The notes: generated by a model not told the origin, from the letters alone. A DNA stretch of 64,000 bases from Paraburkholderia sp. BL9I2N2 (GCF_004339745.1 NZ_SMGP01000001.1:2170001-2234000), one strand, 5' to 3'; shown: positions 1 to 9,148, counted from the stretch's first letter. Translations and numbers: made by a program.

Positions 1-467
1 TGGTGGGCGACTGGACGCGCCGCGAACTCGCCTGGTACTGCAACCGGGGCGATCTCGCGCCCGCGTTGCTCGCTCCGGGCACGCACGGCATCTCGAACGC
101 GGTGCTCGATACCGCGTGGCCGAAGCTGGTGAAAAAGCGCGCGGAACTGGGCACGCTGCTCGCGCGCGACGCCATGCCGCCGCTCGAACGCCTGATCGAT
201 CTGATGCGCGATCCGCGCCTCGCGCGCGACGACGAATTGCCGTCCACCGGCATTCCGCTCGAACGCGAGCGGGCGTTGTCGGCGGCCTTCATCGAAACAC
301 CTGAGTACGGCACGCGCGGCACGACCGCGTTGCGCGTGGCCGCGCATGGCGAAGTGATCAGCGTGGCCGTCGCCGAGCGTAGCGACGACAACGGCTCGCA
401 TCGGATCGCGCGGCCCGGCGACTTCGAGCGCAGCTTCGCTTTCAATATCGAACGCGAGATTGTCTGA
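1..467 (+). CDS. TANGO2/NRDE family protein, C-terminal part
   Basis: The reading frame is open at the left edge, so the true start lies outside the window; the GTG at position 3 is probably internal. The visible 154 residues include the HGISNAVLDTAWPK stretch that resembles the conserved G-HG-SN-LDTPWPK segment of NRDE (TANGO2-like) proteins, and end in a charged tail. Family members are cytoplasmic proteins of about 250-270 residues with an N-terminal nucleophile-type fold and no firmly assigned bacterial reaction; eukaryotic TANGO2 has been linked to haem and lipid handling. The gene converges with the esterase on the other strand. Family assignment is likely; function is unknown. Confidence 0.7.
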   Translation, partial: VGDWTRRELAWYCNRGDLAPALLAPGTHGISNAVLDTAWPKLVKKRAELGTLLARDAMPPLERLIDLMRDPRLARDDELPSTGIPLERERALSAAFIETPEYGTRGTTALRVAAHGEVISVAVAERSDDNGSHRIARPGDFERSFAFNIEREIV

Positions 468-511
468 AGGTCATTCCGTCGGCGGTTGATTGGCCAGCCA
501 CACAACCGCGT

Positions 512-1471
512 TCACTCGATGCCGAACGCCGCACGCAATGCCGCGGCGGCATCCGCGTGCGCCTCTGCGACCTCGGGTACGAAGCCGCCCATTTTGAAGA
601 ACTCGTGGATCATGCCCGGATAGCGCTTGAGCGTGACCGCATTGCCCGCGGCGCGCAATTTCTCCGCGTAGGCATCGCCTTCGTCGCTCAAGGGATCGTA
701 TTCGGCGGTGGCGATCCATGCCGGCGCAACGCCGCTGAAATCGGGCGCGCCGCGCTGGCCGTCGAGCGGCGCGAAACGCCAGTCGTCGCGGTCGCCTGTA
801 TCGCGCACGTAGTGCTCGAAGAACCATTGAATCGTGTCGCCCGACAGCAGAAAGCCGTTTGCGAGGCGCGAGTGCGAATCGGTTTGCTGATAGCCAGTCG
901 TGCCCGGATAGATCAGCATTTGCAACGCGAGCTTGATCCCGGCATCGCGTGCGAGCACCGCGCAGACCGTCGCCAATGTGCCGCCCGCGCTATCGCCGCC
1001 TACCGCGAGCCGGCCGGTATCCAATCCGTATTCCGCGGCGTGCGTATGCAGCCAGATCAAAGCGTCGAACGCGTCGTCGACGGCTGTGGGAAATTTGTGC
1101 TCCGGCGCAAGCCGGTAATCGACCGACATCACCGTGCACTGGCCGTCGCGCGCGAACATGCGGCACAGCGCATCGTGCGTATCGATGCTGCCCACCGTGA
1201 AGCCGCCGCCGTGGTAGTACACCAGCGCCGGCGCGGGCTCGGCCCAGCTCGGCTCGACTGGCTGATAAAGGCGCGCGCGAATCGTCGCGCCGTCGCGTGT
1301 CGGGATTCGCAGATCTTCGAGCGCGAACATCGGCGCGCTGGCGATCTCCAGAATCGGTGCGCTTTTTTCGTACGAGGCCCGCGCGTCTTGCGCGGTCATT
1401 TCGTGAAGCTTCGGGCGCTTCGCCCGCGCGATCATGTCGAGCACCTGCTCGATCTTCGGATTCAGCGGCAT
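512..1471 (-). CDS. alpha/beta hydrolase, hormone-sensitive-lipase type esterase
   Basis: The 319-residue protein has the HSL-family oxyanion motif HGGGF at about residues 87-91 and the nucleophile elbow GDSAGG at 159-164 (Ser161). The acid Asp probably lies in the EYDPLSDEG segment and the His in GMIHEFF near the C-terminus. Such enzymes are cytosolic carboxylesterases acting on short acyl esters. I chose the ATG at 1471 because the longer frame to 1507 would run into the terminator hairpin at 1506-1532. It lies downstream of an SDR on the same strand but is separated from it by that terminator, so it probably has its own promoter. The natural substrate is unknown. Confidence 0.85.
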   Translation of the reverse strand: MPLNPKIEQVLDMIARAKRPKLHEMTAQDARASYEKSAPILEIASAPMFALEDLRIPTRDGATIRARLYQPVEPSWAEPAPALVYYHGGGFTVGSIDTHDALCRMFARDGQCTVMSVDYRLAPEHKFPTAVDDAFDALIWLHTHAAEYGLDTGRLAVGGDSAGGTLATVCAVLARDAGIKLALQMLIYPGTTGYQQTDSHSRLANGFLLSGDTIQWFFEHYVRDTGDRDDWRFAPLDGQRGAPDFSGVAPAWIATAEYDPLSDEGDAYAEKLRAAGNAVTLKRYPGMIHEFFKMGGFVPEVAEAHADAAAALRAAFGIE

Positions 1472-1505
1472 GGTGCGTCTGTTGGCGCATGAGCGCCGAA
1501 GGTTC

Positions 1506-1532
1506 AAAAAAACCGGCGCGATAGCGCGCCGG
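1506..1532 (-). terminator. rho-independent terminator of the SDR gene
   Basis: A perfect 8-bp stem (CCGGCGCG at 1513-1520, CGCGCCGG at 1525-1532) with a 4-nt loop is followed on the minus strand by a run of seven T. It sits 20 bp after the SDR stop codon and just upstream of the esterase start. Confidence 0.85.
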
Positions 1533-1552
1533 CGATGCGACGAAAGTCGCGC

Positions 1553-2446
1553 CTAACCGGCGTTCTTCACTTCCGGCTTGAGCGACATCGGATCGGTGGG
1601 ATTGCGCAACTGCTCGATGTCCTCGTGACGCAGCTTCACCGTCGCCATGATGCCTGGATGCGTGATGATGTAGAAACGCCGCGCGGCGATCGCCTCGAAG
1701 GTCATGTCGGCGACATCGTCGGCACTCAGCTTGCCCGATTGCACCGCACGCTGCAGTTGCTTGCCCGCGGCGATCTGCGAGCGCGTCGGGCCGCTGTCGT
1801 TGCGCAGGTCCGTGGGGCGCGCGCGTTCCGCATCGGCGATGCCGGTCGGCACGAAGGCCGGACACAGCAGCGAACAGCCGACGAGCCCACCCGCTGCCGC
1901 CTCTCCACCCTGGGCCAACTGCAGGTCGTGATACAGCGTTTCGGTGAGCGACACCACGGCATGCTTGGACGCGTTGTAGATGCCCATCGCGGGCGGCGAC
2001 AGCAGCCCCGCCACCGACGCCGTGTTGACGATATGCGCCGGCTCGTTCTGCGCCAGCATGATCGGCGTGAAGACCCGCACGCCATGCGCGACACCCATCA
2101 CGTTCACACCGAACACCCACGACCAGTCGTTCGCCGAGCTTTCCCAGAGGAAGCCGCCCGAGCCCACGCCCGCGTTATTGAAGAGCAGATGCACACGGCC
2201 GTAGGCGTCGAGCGCCGCTTGCGCGAGCGCTTCGACTTGCGCGGCGCTCGCGACATCCGTCGGCACGCCGATCGCCTCGGCGCCGTCGGCGCGCAAGGCA
2301 TCGACGGTTTGCGCGAGCGCGTCGGGATCGACGTCGGCCAGCACGAGCTTCATGCCGAGCGCCGCCCCCTTCTGCGCGAACGCGCGGCCGAAACCGCTCG
2401 CCGCACCGGTGATCACCGCCACCTTGCCTGCGAATTCGAACATCAT
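1553..2446 (-). CDS. SDR family NAD(P)-dependent oxidoreductase
   Basis: This is a 297-residue classical short-chain dehydrogenase. The cofactor-binding TGAASGFG motif lies at residues 13-20, an NNAG motif (NNAGVGSGG) follows, and the catalytic YNASK motif is in the middle (MGIYNASKHAVV). It probably oxidises or reduces a secondary alcohol or ketone in the cytoplasm. The start has a purine-rich site (AGGGGAG) a few bases upstream; a second ATG follows directly, so the start may be one codon later. The gene follows the CurA-type reductase by 55 bp on the same strand, so the two may be co-transcribed, and ends at a strong terminator. The substrate cannot be read from the sequence. Confidence 0.88.
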   Translation of the reverse strand: MMFEFAGKVAVITGAASGFGRAFAQKGAALGMKLVLADVDPDALAQTVDALRADGAEAIGVPTDVASAAQVEALAQAALDAYGRVHLLFNNAGVGSGGFLWESSANDWSWVFGVNVMGVAHGVRVFTPIMLAQNEPAHIVNTASVAGLLSPPAMGIYNASKHAVVSLTETLYHDLQLAQGGEAAAGGLVGCSLLCPAFVPTGIADAERARPTDLRNDSGPTRSQIAAGKQLQRAVQSGKLSADDVADMTFEAIAARRFYIITHPGIMATVKLRHEDIEQLRNPTDPMSLKPEVKNAG

Positions 2447-2501
2447 GTGACTCCCCTGGGTTGATCGGCGTGTTGTGTGATTCGCTTGACCGCCGTCGCC
2501 A

Positions 2502-3500
2502 TCAGATCAGCTTGACGAGTTGCTTGCCGAAGTTCTTGCCTTTGAGCAGGCCGATGAACGCGTCGGGCGCCGCATCGAGTCCTTGCGCGATGGTCTCGCG
2601 ATATTCCAGCTTCTTTTGCGCGACCAGCGTGCCGAGTTGCTTGAGCGTTTCCGGCCACACGTCCATGTGCTCGCTGACGATGAAGCCTTGCACGAGCAAA
2701 CGCTGCGTGAGCATCAGCGAAGGATGCTTGAGCGGCAGCGGCTGGCCGTCGTAGCCCGCGATGAATCCGCACAGCGCGATCCGGCCGAACGCGTTCATGC
2801 GCGCGAGCGTCGCATCGAGCACTTCGCCGCCGACGTTCTCGAAGTAACCGTCCACGCCATTCGGCGTCACGGCCTTGAGGTCCTGATAGAGATTGCCGGC
2901 CTTGTAGTCGACGCAAGCGTCGAAGCCGAGCGTCTCGGTGACATAGCGGCACTTGTCCGCGCCGCCGGCGATGCCGACCGCTCGTGCGCCCGCCAGCTTC
3001 GCCAGTTGGCCGACCACGCTGCCCACCGCGCCGCTCGCCGCGCTGACCACCACGGTCTCGCCCGCTTTCGGCGCGATGATGCGGTTCAGCCCGTACCACG
3101 CCGTGACACCCGGCATGCCGACCGGGCCGAGATAGGCCGACAAGGGCACATGCGTATCATCGACTTTCTGCACGCCGGTTCCGTTCGAGGTGCCGTATTC
3201 CTGCCAGCCGAACATCGCGACGACCTTGTCGCCGACCGCGAACTTCGGATTCTTCGACTCCACCACTTCACCGACCGTGCCGCCGATCATCACTTCGTTC
3301 AACGGCTGCGGCGCCGCGTACGACTTGCTGTCGTTCATGCGGCCGCGCATGTACGGATCGAGTGACAGGAAATGATTGCGCACGCGCAATTCTCCGTCGG
3401 CCAGTGGGGCGAGCGGCGTTTCGACGAGGCGGAAATTGTCGGGCGTCACGGCGCCTTGCGGGCGCGACGCCAGCACGAGTTGACGGTTGATCTGGGGCAT
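2502..3500 (-). CDS. NADP-dependent MDR oxidoreductase, CurA/YncB type
   Basis: The 332-residue protein belongs to the medium-chain reductase branch that includes leukotriene B4 dehydrogenase and E. coli CurA, zinc-free enzymes that reduce enone double bonds with NADPH. Visible marks are the N-terminal FLSLDPYMRGRM segment typical of this branch, the Rossmann motif SAASGAVGSVVGQLAK, and the GxxGGxDKC-like adenine-phosphate loop (GIAGGADKCRY). I chose the ATG at 3500 (MPQINRQLVL), because the open frame to 3608 adds residues not typical of the family. It is probably transcribed with the SDR downstream. The physiological substrate is unknown. Confidence 0.88.
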   Translation of the reverse strand: MPQINRQLVLASRPQGAVTPDNFRLVETPLAPLADGELRVRNHFLSLDPYMRGRMNDSKSYAAPQPLNEVMIGGTVGEVVESKNPKFAVGDKVVAMFGWQEYGTSNGTGVQKVDDTHVPLSAYLGPVGMPGVTAWYGLNRIIAPKAGETVVVSAASGAVGSVVGQLAKLAGARAVGIAGGADKCRYVTETLGFDACVDYKAGNLYQDLKAVTPNGVDGYFENVGGEVLDATLARMNAFGRIALCGFIAGYDGQPLPLKHPSLMLTQRLLVQGFIVSEHMDVWPETLKQLGTLVAQKKLEYRETIAQGLDAAPDAFIGLLKGKNFGKQLVKLI

Positions 3501-3616
3501 GACGATCGTCTCCATGAGTTGCCGATGAATTCGGCGAATGATTCGAACGGCGTTTTGTGAAGGCAGGAACCAGCGCACGGCTCTCTCGCACACACGCGCG
3601 GTTCGCACGGTGGCAT

Positions 3617-4102
3617 TCAGCCGTCGCTAGGACCGGGCTTTGCCGACGGGTCGCTGCGCAGGCGCTGTTGCGTGATGTCGCGGCCCACGGCGAGACGCCG
3701 CATGTACTTGAAGGTGCCGAGCGCCTTGGCGACGAAGTGGCCTTCGCTGTCGCGGATCTCGCCTTCGCAGTAGGCCATGGTGGTCGAGCGGTGCAGCACG
3801 CGGCCGCTCGCGCGCAATTCGCCGCGGCCCGGCTGCATGAAGTTGACCTTCATCTCGACCGTGACGACGCCGACGCCGTCGCCGGCGAGACTGCGCGCGG
3901 CCATCGCAAGCGCGACGTCGGCGAGCGTCATCGTGACGCCGCCGTGGGCAACGTCCCACGTGTTCATATGATCTTGCCGCAGCGGCAGCACGACTTCGCT
4001 GGCGCCGTCCGCGGCCGAGAGGAGCTGCGCGCCGAGGCGGTCGACGAACGGGCTCTCGGGCATCGAAGCAGTGCTCGCGTTAGATGAAGGCGAATCGGTC
4101 AT
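3617..4102 (-). CDS. PaaI/YdiI-type hotdog thioesterase
   Basis: This 161-residue hotdog-fold protein carries the HGGVTMTLADVALAMAAR segment typical of the PaaI/YdiI acyl-CoA thioesterase superfamily, where the HGG helix start lies next to the acyl-CoA pocket. It would hydrolyse aryl- or acyl-CoA thioesters in the cytoplasm. No strong ribosome site precedes the ATG at 4102; an internal ATG at 4063 (MPESPFVDR) is an alternative, and the intervening 13 residues are low-complexity. The gene is 117 bp upstream of the CurA-type reductase on the same strand. Family confidence is high; substrate is unknown. Confidence 0.85.
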   Translation of the reverse strand: MTDSPSSNASTASMPESPFVDRLGAQLLSAADGASEVVLPLRQDHMNTWDVAHGGVTMTLADVALAMAARSLAGDGVGVVTVEMKVNFMQPGRGELRASGRVLHRSTTMAYCEGEIRDSEGHFVAKALGTFKYMRRLAVGRDITQQRLRSDPSAKPGPSDG

Positions 4103-4377
4103 GGCTGTTTGCAGATTGTGTAGTCGGTACGTTCATGAGATTGATGCGGGGCGCGTGAGGAGGCTTTGGCATTTTGTTCGAGCTTCCTCATCGGCCAAGG
4201 CAAAGAGCAAGCCTATCAAACTTACGCGATGGGTGGAGTTTTATCGGGCGGTTTGGGCGGGCAGAAACGGGCCCCGGCGATGCGGTTGACGGCTCGCTCG
4301 CGAACGTTGCGCACTGCGGCGAAATCACGCCCGTGGGGTCGAACGGAAAGGCATTGCGACGACCGGCAGGGCTGCTC

Positions 4378-4410
4378 CCCGATTGGAGTCGGCGATTGAC
4401 TCCAATCGGG
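4378..4410. repeat. perfect 13-bp inverted repeat in the 4103-4511 intergenic stretch
   Basis: CCCGATTGGAGTC at 4378-4390 and its exact complement at 4398-4410 enclose a 7-nt spacer (ggcgatt). Neither side is followed by a T-run, so it is not a standard terminator. It lies between the zinc-ribbon gene stop and the thioesterase start, both on the minus strand, and could be an operator or an RNA hairpin in the thioesterase leader. The rest of 4103-4511 holds no ORF that I can support. Confidence 0.6.
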
Positions 4411-4511
4411 TACAGGCTAAGTCGGCGGCGAATTAGAAGGAGCCTACGAGACGTTCACAGACAAACCGTCGAGATCGGCGCGCGAGCGCGGCACCGAACC
4501 GTCCGGCGTTT

Positions 4512-4901
4512 TTAGTGTCTGAAGTCAGCCCCCAGCCAATCGGCTGCGGTGGTCTTCGCATAGCTGACGGCATCTTGCGGGTCGGGGAAAATGCCTAGCT
4601 GATCCCAACGTTCCTCCGCAGCAAAAGGCCCCTTGATTCCAAGCGCTTTCTGGATGCATAACTGCGCCGCGTATCTTCCGTCTTCCAGAGGCCGGGCCGT
4701 TGCGACCACCTTGTGCGGAAGCCCTTGCCGGACGGGCTGAATCAGTTCCAGGGGACCGCCGGCGGCGCCGACGTCGATCAGTTCGTTGCGCGTATTGCAG
4801 TCGGGGCAATAGAAGTAAAACGAATTGTTGTCCCGATTCGGTTTGACCTGTTTGCGGGCAAGCACAGCTCGGCACTCGACATTTTCACAAATGAATGGCA
4901 T
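4512..4901 (-). CDS. small zinc-ribbon protein of unknown function
   Basis: The 129-residue protein begins with two cysteine pairs, CENVEC at residues 5-10 and CPDC around 32-35, which should form a zinc ribbon. The rest is an alpha/beta region without a family I recognise, containing the segment FPDPQDAVSYAKTTAADWLG. I chose the ATG at 4901 because the pairs start directly after it and GGAG lies about 9 bp upstream; the open frame to 4988 adds a hydrophobic, cysteine-bearing lead that looks spurious. It stands alone with its own flanking spacers. Zinc binding is inference from spacing; the function is not known. Confidence 0.7.
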   Translation of the reverse strand: MPFICENVECRAVLARKQVKPNRDNNSFYFYCPDCNTRNELIDVGAAGGPLELIQPVRQGLPHKVVATARPLEDGRYAAQLCIQKALGIKGPFAAEERWDQLGIFPDPQDAVSYAKTTAADWLGADFRH

Positions 4902-5149
4902 ATCGTCTCCGTGGTGATCTTCGAGTGGTAACGCGGGGCAGATCGGCATTGCCTTCAAAACGATCTGCCAGAAGCAGTCAGGGAGCAATCAGCACATGAC
5001 CGGATTGCTAATGATAGGAAGATGCCATTCGGAGTGCTTTCCAGGTCTTTCGTGACTCCTTGCAACGAACCACTGCGCTGGCAGACGATCCGCCGATTAT
5101 CAAAGTAATGTGGTTCTTCAAGCACTTATACATCGGCGCCGCATCCGCA

Positions 5150-6646
5150 TCAACCTGAATGCGCCGCCATGCGCGCGGCCAGCCGCCCTAACCTGCGCAC
5201 GGCTTCGTCGGCCAGATCGAGATCCGTGCTCGGTGAACTGAGCCGGATGAAATGGTCGAAGCGCCCGGCATTCGAAAACACCGTCCCCGGCATCACGCGA
5301 ATGCCGTCGTCCAGCGCGGCCTCGAAGAACGCCGTCGACGATATTTCCCGCGGCAGTTCGATCCAGAAAAACATCCCGCCGCCCGGCGGCGTGAAGCGCG
5401 TGCCGTCGGGAAACGAGGTCGCGATCGCGGCCGCCATCCGTTCGCGCTGAAGCCGTAGCCGGTCACGCAAGCGCCGCAAATGCCGCTCATACGCGTTCGT
5501 TTCCAGAAATTCGGCGAGCACCACTTGCGACAGTTGTTCGTTGTGCCGCGACTGCGCGAACTTCAGCATGCCGATACGCGGATGCCAGCGGCCGCCGTTG
5601 ATCCAGCCGACCCGCATGCCGGGCGCCAGCACCTTGTTGAAAGACGTGCAGTGAATCACGGTGCCGTCGGTATCCCACGCCTTTAGCGATTTGGGCGGCT
5701 GGGCGGTGTCGGCCAGTTCGCGGTACGGATCGTCTTCGATCAGCGGAATGCCGGCTCGCGCGCACAGCTCGACGAGCCGCGCCTTGTGCGCGTCGGGCAT
5801 CACGCTGCCGAGCGGGTTCTGCAAGTTCGGCACCGCGACCACGGCCTTGATATCGGGATGCGTTTGCAGCGCGAAGGCCAGCGCTTCGACGGCGAGGCCG
5901 GTGCTCGGACTGGCCGGAATTTCGAGCGCGCGCAAGCCGAGGCTTTCGAGCGCCTGCAGCAGTCCGAAAAAACACGGCGACTCGACCGCGACGGTGTCGC
6001 CGGGCTGGGTCACCGCCCGCAACGCGAGGTTCACGGCCTCGATGCCGCCGTGCGTCATGATGATGTCGTCGGCGCCGATCTGGATGCCGGCGTCGAGCGC
6101 GCGGCGCGCAATGATCGCGCGCAGGGCTGGATCGCCCTGGTCGTGCCCGGCGGCGGTCAGCAAGGTGGGCCGCTTGCGCAACGCGCGCAGCGCGGCTTTC
6201 TGCAACGCATCTGTCGGATACAGATCGGGCGACGCCGTCGCGCCGCCGAGATTCAGCGCGTCCGGATAGCGCTGGAACTTCGACACGATCGCGGAAATCG
6301 CCGAGTGAATGCCGACGAACTGCGCGGCGCCCGGTAGCACCCCCAGATCGGGCTCGGACGCGCCCGGCAGCGCAGCCGTGGGCGGCACGCGCACGAAGTA
6401 GCCGGCGCGCGGCCGGGCATCGATCAGCGCGTCGCGTTCCAGCACGCGGTAGCTTTCGGTCGCCGTGGCGAGGCTCACGCCGTGCCGCTGCATGAAGGCG
6501 CGCATCGACGGCATGCGGTCGCCCGGACGCAGCACACCGCTGCCGATCGCACGACGGTATTGATCAGCCAATTGCCGATAGAGAGGCTGGCTATCCGGCA
6601 GTCGGTCCGCAGGTGCTGCCTGCCGGGTCAGGAGGGATTGGGTCAT
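5150..6646 (-). CDS. MocR-type GntR regulator with aminotransferase domain
   Basis: The 498-residue protein joins an N-terminal winged helix of the GntR type (about residues 20-86, PLYRQLADQYRRAI ... RAGYFVRV) to a fold-type I aminotransferase domain. The PLP-binding lysine is K338 in TSFNKVLAPGMRVGW, and the aspartate contact is in the LIEDDPY segment. MocR proteins use PLP as a sensor or cofactor and usually control a neighbouring gene for vitamin B6, amino-acid or amine metabolism. The ATG at 6646 is chosen because the helix-turn-helix follows at normal distance; the longer frame to 6718 adds 24 poorly typical residues. It diverges from the DUF2917 gene, its likely local target besides itself. 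Confidence 0.88.
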   Translation of the reverse strand: MTQSLLTRQAAPADRLPDSQPLYRQLADQYRRAIGSGVLRPGDRMPSMRAFMQRHGVSLATATESYRVLERDALIDARPRAGYFVRVPPTAALPGASEPDLGVLPGAAQFVGIHSAISAIVSKFQRYPDALNLGGATASPDLYPTDALQKAALRALRKRPTLLTAAGHDQGDPALRAIIARRALDAGIQIGADDIIMTHGGIEAVNLALRAVTQPGDTVAVESPCFFGLLQALESLGLRALEIPASPSTGLAVEALAFALQTHPDIKAVVAVPNLQNPLGSVMPDAHKARLVELCARAGIPLIEDDPYRELADTAQPPKSLKAWDTDGTVIHCTSFNKVLAPGMRVGWINGGRWHPRIGMLKFAQSRHNEQLSQVVLAEFLETNAYERHLRRLRDRLRLQRERMAAAIATSFPDGTRFTPPGGGMFFWIELPREISSTAFFEAALDDGIRVMPGTVFSNAGRFDHFIRLSSPSTDLDLADEAVRRLGRLAARMAAHSG

Positions 6647-6708
6647 GAACCGATGGTGCGCACAGTTCGCGCGTCGCGACAGATACACATCCGTTCGATT
6701 CCGACCAA

Positions 6709-6735
6709 TACAGCGCACCGAAACGCGCTGCTGTA
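6709..6735. promoter_or_regulatory. imperfect inverted repeat between the MocR gene and the DUF2917 gene
   Basis: TACAGCGC at 6709-6716 faces GCGCTGCTGTA at 6725-6735, an imperfect dyad with a 3-nt insertion in one arm, within the 178-bp divergent spacer. It is a candidate operator for the MocR regulator. The dyad is visible; the role is a guess. Confidence 0.3.
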
Positions 6736-6824
6736 CCGGTTCACATTGCCGGTGGCTGCGGCTGTTTCCACGCGAACGAACTCAATAAGCTGAGTGGTAT
6801 GGAAACGCTTTAAAGGAATCGGCC

Positions 6825-7199
6825 ATGTCAGTCTGTCAATCCCGCTTTGGTCCGGCATGCGGCGCTGCTTCTCGCCTCACGGCCGGCCAGTTGGCCGTGC
6901 GCGACCTGCGCGCCCGGACCTCGATCGTCGCAGTGGAAGGCGACTTGCAACTCGAATTCCGCGATCACTCGCTGGCATGGCTCGGCGACGCCGTGCCGCT
7001 CACGTCGATCACCTTGCACGAAGGCGAGTGCTTCGTGACGCCGCAGCGCGGCGTCGTGTCGATCAGTGCCGCGCATGTGAACGCGGCTGCGTTTGTCGTA
7101 CAACCTCCGGGCGCGCGGAAGGACGATCGCAGTCTGATAGGCCAAGCTTTGCACCATCTGGCCAGCCTCGTCAAAACACGGCTGCGGCGCGCGGCCTGA
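6825..7199 (+). CDS. DUF2917 domain-containing protein
   Basis: The 124-residue protein has the pattern of DUF2917: an LRDLRARTSIVAVEGDLQLEF strand region, a tryptophan-containing HSLAWLGD turn, and a conserved LHEGECFVTPQRGVVSISA stretch, probably a small cupin-like beta barrel. No biochemical role is known for the family. A good ribosome site (AAAGGAA) precedes the ATG at 6825. It is divergent from the MocR-type regulator, which suggests it may be under that regulator's control. No signal peptide or membrane segment is visible. Confidence 0.75.
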   Translation: MSVCQSRFGPACGAASRLTAGQLAVRDLRARTSIVAVEGDLQLEFRDHSLAWLGDAVPLTSITLHEGECFVTPQRGVVSISAAHVNAAAFVVQPPGARKDDRSLIGQALHHLASLVKTRLRRAA

Positions 7200-7269
7200 A
7201 ACACCGCTTGGCGCGAGGCACGGCCCGGTACAATGCATGACACAAGTCGCTTCTTGCGAGGTGCAGGTC

Positions 7270-7773
7270 ATGTCCTTCTTCCGCGCGCTGCTGTCCGGAC
7301 GTTCCGTTCGTCTGACCACGATCCTCGCCCTCGTCACGCTGACGCTCAACGGTTGCGCCGGCTTCTTCGGCGGCGACCCGATGCGCGTCAACGTGGCGGG
7401 CATCGAACCGATCGACGGTCAAGGCCTCGAGATGCGCTTCAACGTCAAACTGCGCGTGCAGAATCCGAACGATTCCGCGGTCAACTTCAACGGCGTGTCG
7501 CTCGATCTCGAACTGAACGGCAAGCCGTTCGCGAGCGGTGTGAGCGACCAGGCGGGCACCGTGCCGCGCTACGGAGAAACGGTCGTCAATGTGCCGTTGA
7601 CGGTGCCGGCTTTCGCCGCAATCCGGCAGGCGTTTGCCTTCGCGGGGGCCACGGAGTCGGGACAAATTCCGTACATTCTGCGCGGCAAGCTCGCAGGCGG
7701 ACTGACGGGCACGACACGCTTCATCGACCAGGGAACTCTGAGCCTGCCGTCGTCCAGCATGGCTTTGCCCTGA
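7270..7773 (+). CDS. LEA type 2 (WHy domain) lipoprotein
   Basis: The 167-residue protein starts with a lipoprotein signal (hydrophobic TTILALVTLTL followed by the lipobox LNGC), then a single WHy/LEA14-type domain with the NVKLRVQNPNDSAVNFNGVSLDLELNG motif characteristic of LEA_2. Homologues are periplasmic, anchored to the inner or outer membrane, and associated with desiccation or stress tolerance, without a known reaction. Residue 2 after the cysteine is Ala, not Asp, so outer-membrane sorting is plausible. The ATG at 7270 is preceded by GAGGTGCAGG and places the signal peptide at the normal distance; the upstream ATG at 7237 does not. Confidence 0.8.
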   Translation: MSFFRALLSGRSVRLTTILALVTLTLNGCAGFFGGDPMRVNVAGIEPIDGQGLEMRFNVKLRVQNPNDSAVNFNGVSLDLELNGKPFASGVSDQAGTVPRYGETVVNVPLTVPAFAAIRQAFAFAGATESGQIPYILRGKLAGGLTGTTRFIDQGTLSLPSSSMALP

Positions 7774-7806
7774 GACGGCTCATGACGGTGGACACCATGC
7801 ACGAAT

Positions 7807-7858
7807 AAAAACGGGTGCCGCGGTTTCGCCGCTCTCGCGCCGAACCACATGGCACCCG
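7807..7858 (-). terminator. terminator of the acyl-CoA gene cluster
   Basis: CGGGTGCC at 7812-7819 pairs with GGCACCCG at 7851-7858, with a second small hairpin inside, and the minus strand continues into a T-rich run (7806-7811). It lies 25 bp past the thiolase stop, at the end of the minus-strand cluster, and faces the convergent LEA lipoprotein gene. Confidence 0.7.
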
Positions 7859-7882
7859 CTGTCCGCTACCGCTCCTGCCGGA

Positions 7883-9061
7883 TCAAATCACTTCGAACAA
7901 CCCCGCCGCACCCTGCCCGCCGCCGATGCACATGGTCACGACGACCAGCTTCGCGCCGCGCCGCTTGCCTTCAATCAGCGCATGGCCGGTCAGCCGCGCG
8001 CCCGACACGCCATACGGGTGGCCGACCGCGATCGCGCCGCCGTTCACGTTCAGACGGTCCTGCGGAATGCCGAGCTTATCGGCGCAATAGAGCACCTGCA
8101 CCGCGAACGCTTCGTTCAGCTCCCACAGGTCGATGTCCTCGACCTTCAGACCCGCCTGCTTGAGCAGTTTGGGCACCGCGAACACCGGCCCGATGCCCAT
8201 CTCGTCCGGTTCGCAACCGGCCACCGCGAAGCCGCGGAAAATGCCGAGCGGCTGCAGGCCTTCGCGCTCCGCCACCTTCGCGTTCATCACCACGCAAGCC
8301 GACGCGCCATCCGAGAACTGGCTCGCATTGCCCGCGGTGATGACCCCGCCCGGCAGCGCGGTGCGAATCTTCGACACGCCTTCGAGCGTGGTGTCGGCGC
8401 GAATGCCTTCGTCGCCGCTGACGGTCACTTCCTTCGTGAAGAGACGACCGGTAGCTTTGTCCGCGACACCGGCGAGCACCGTCAACGGCACGATCTCGTC
8501 CTTGAACTTGCCGGCTTCGAGTGCGGCCGCGGCGCGCTGTTGCGAACGCACGCCGTATTCGTCCTGACGTTCCTTCGAAATCGAATAGCGTTTCGCGACG
8601 TTCTCCGCGGTCTGCAGCATCGACCAGTAGATTTCCGGCTTGTTCTGGCTGAGCCAGCCTTCGGTCAGCATGTGGTGGTTCATCTCGTTCTGCACGCACG
8701 AGATCGATTCGACGCCGCCTGCCACATACACGTCGCCTTCTCCGGCGATCACGCGTTGCGCGGCCAGCGCGATAGTTTGCAATCCCGATGAACAGAAACG
8801 ATTCACCGTCATGCCCGGCACGCTGACCGGCAAACCGGCGCGCAGCACGATCTGCCGCGCGATGTTCATGCCCGTCGCGCCTTCCGGATTGGCGCAGCCC
8901 ATGATCACGTCTTCGACGCGCGCCGGGTCGAGCTTCGCGCGCTCGACGGCGGCCTGCGTCACGTGGCCGCCGAGCGTCGCGCCGTGCGTCATGTTGAAAC
9001 CACCACGCCATGATTTGGCGAGACCCGTACGGGCGGTCGATACGATTACGGCATCAGTCAT
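7883..9061 (-). CDS. acetyl-CoA C-acyltransferase (thiolase)
   Basis: This is a 392-residue degradative-type thiolase that would cleave 3-ketoacyl-CoA to acetyl-CoA and a shortened acyl-CoA in the cytoplasm. The nucleophilic Cys90 lies in NRFCSSGLQ, the [10 protein letters not shown] motif carries the active-site His, and the second Cys is in [13 protein letters not shown] near the C-terminus. Length is normal. It lies 87 bp downstream of the FadB-type fusion gene on the same strand and is the last gene before a terminator, so the two should act in consecutive beta-oxidation steps. I leave out a gene symbol because several thiolase paralogues exist in this group. Confidence 0.92.
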   Translation of the reverse strand: MTDAVIVSTARTGLAKSWRGGFNMTHGATLGGHVTQAAVERAKLDPARVEDVIMGCANPEGATGMNIARQIVLRAGLPVSVPGMTVNRFCSSGLQTIALAAQRVIAGEGDVYVAGGVESISCVQNEMNHHMLTEGWLSQNKPEIYWSMLQTAENVAKRYSISKERQDEYGVRSQQRAAAALEAGKFKDEIVPLTVLAGVADKATGRLFTKEVTVSGDEGIRADTTLEGVSKIRTALPGGVITAGNASQFSDGASACVVMNAKVAEREGLQPLGIFRGFAVAGCEPDEMGIGPVFAVPKLLKQAGLKVEDIDLWELNEAFAVQVLYCADKLGIPQDRLNVNGGAIAVGHPYGVSGARLTGHALIEGKRRGAKLVVVTMCIGGGQGAAGLFEVI

Positions 9062-9148
9062 GCATATCTCCTACTTCCAGATATCGATGGTGGCGCGCCG
9101 GCGAATCGTCGCGCGGCGCCACCTCAGTCAGTTCACAAGAGCGCCGGC

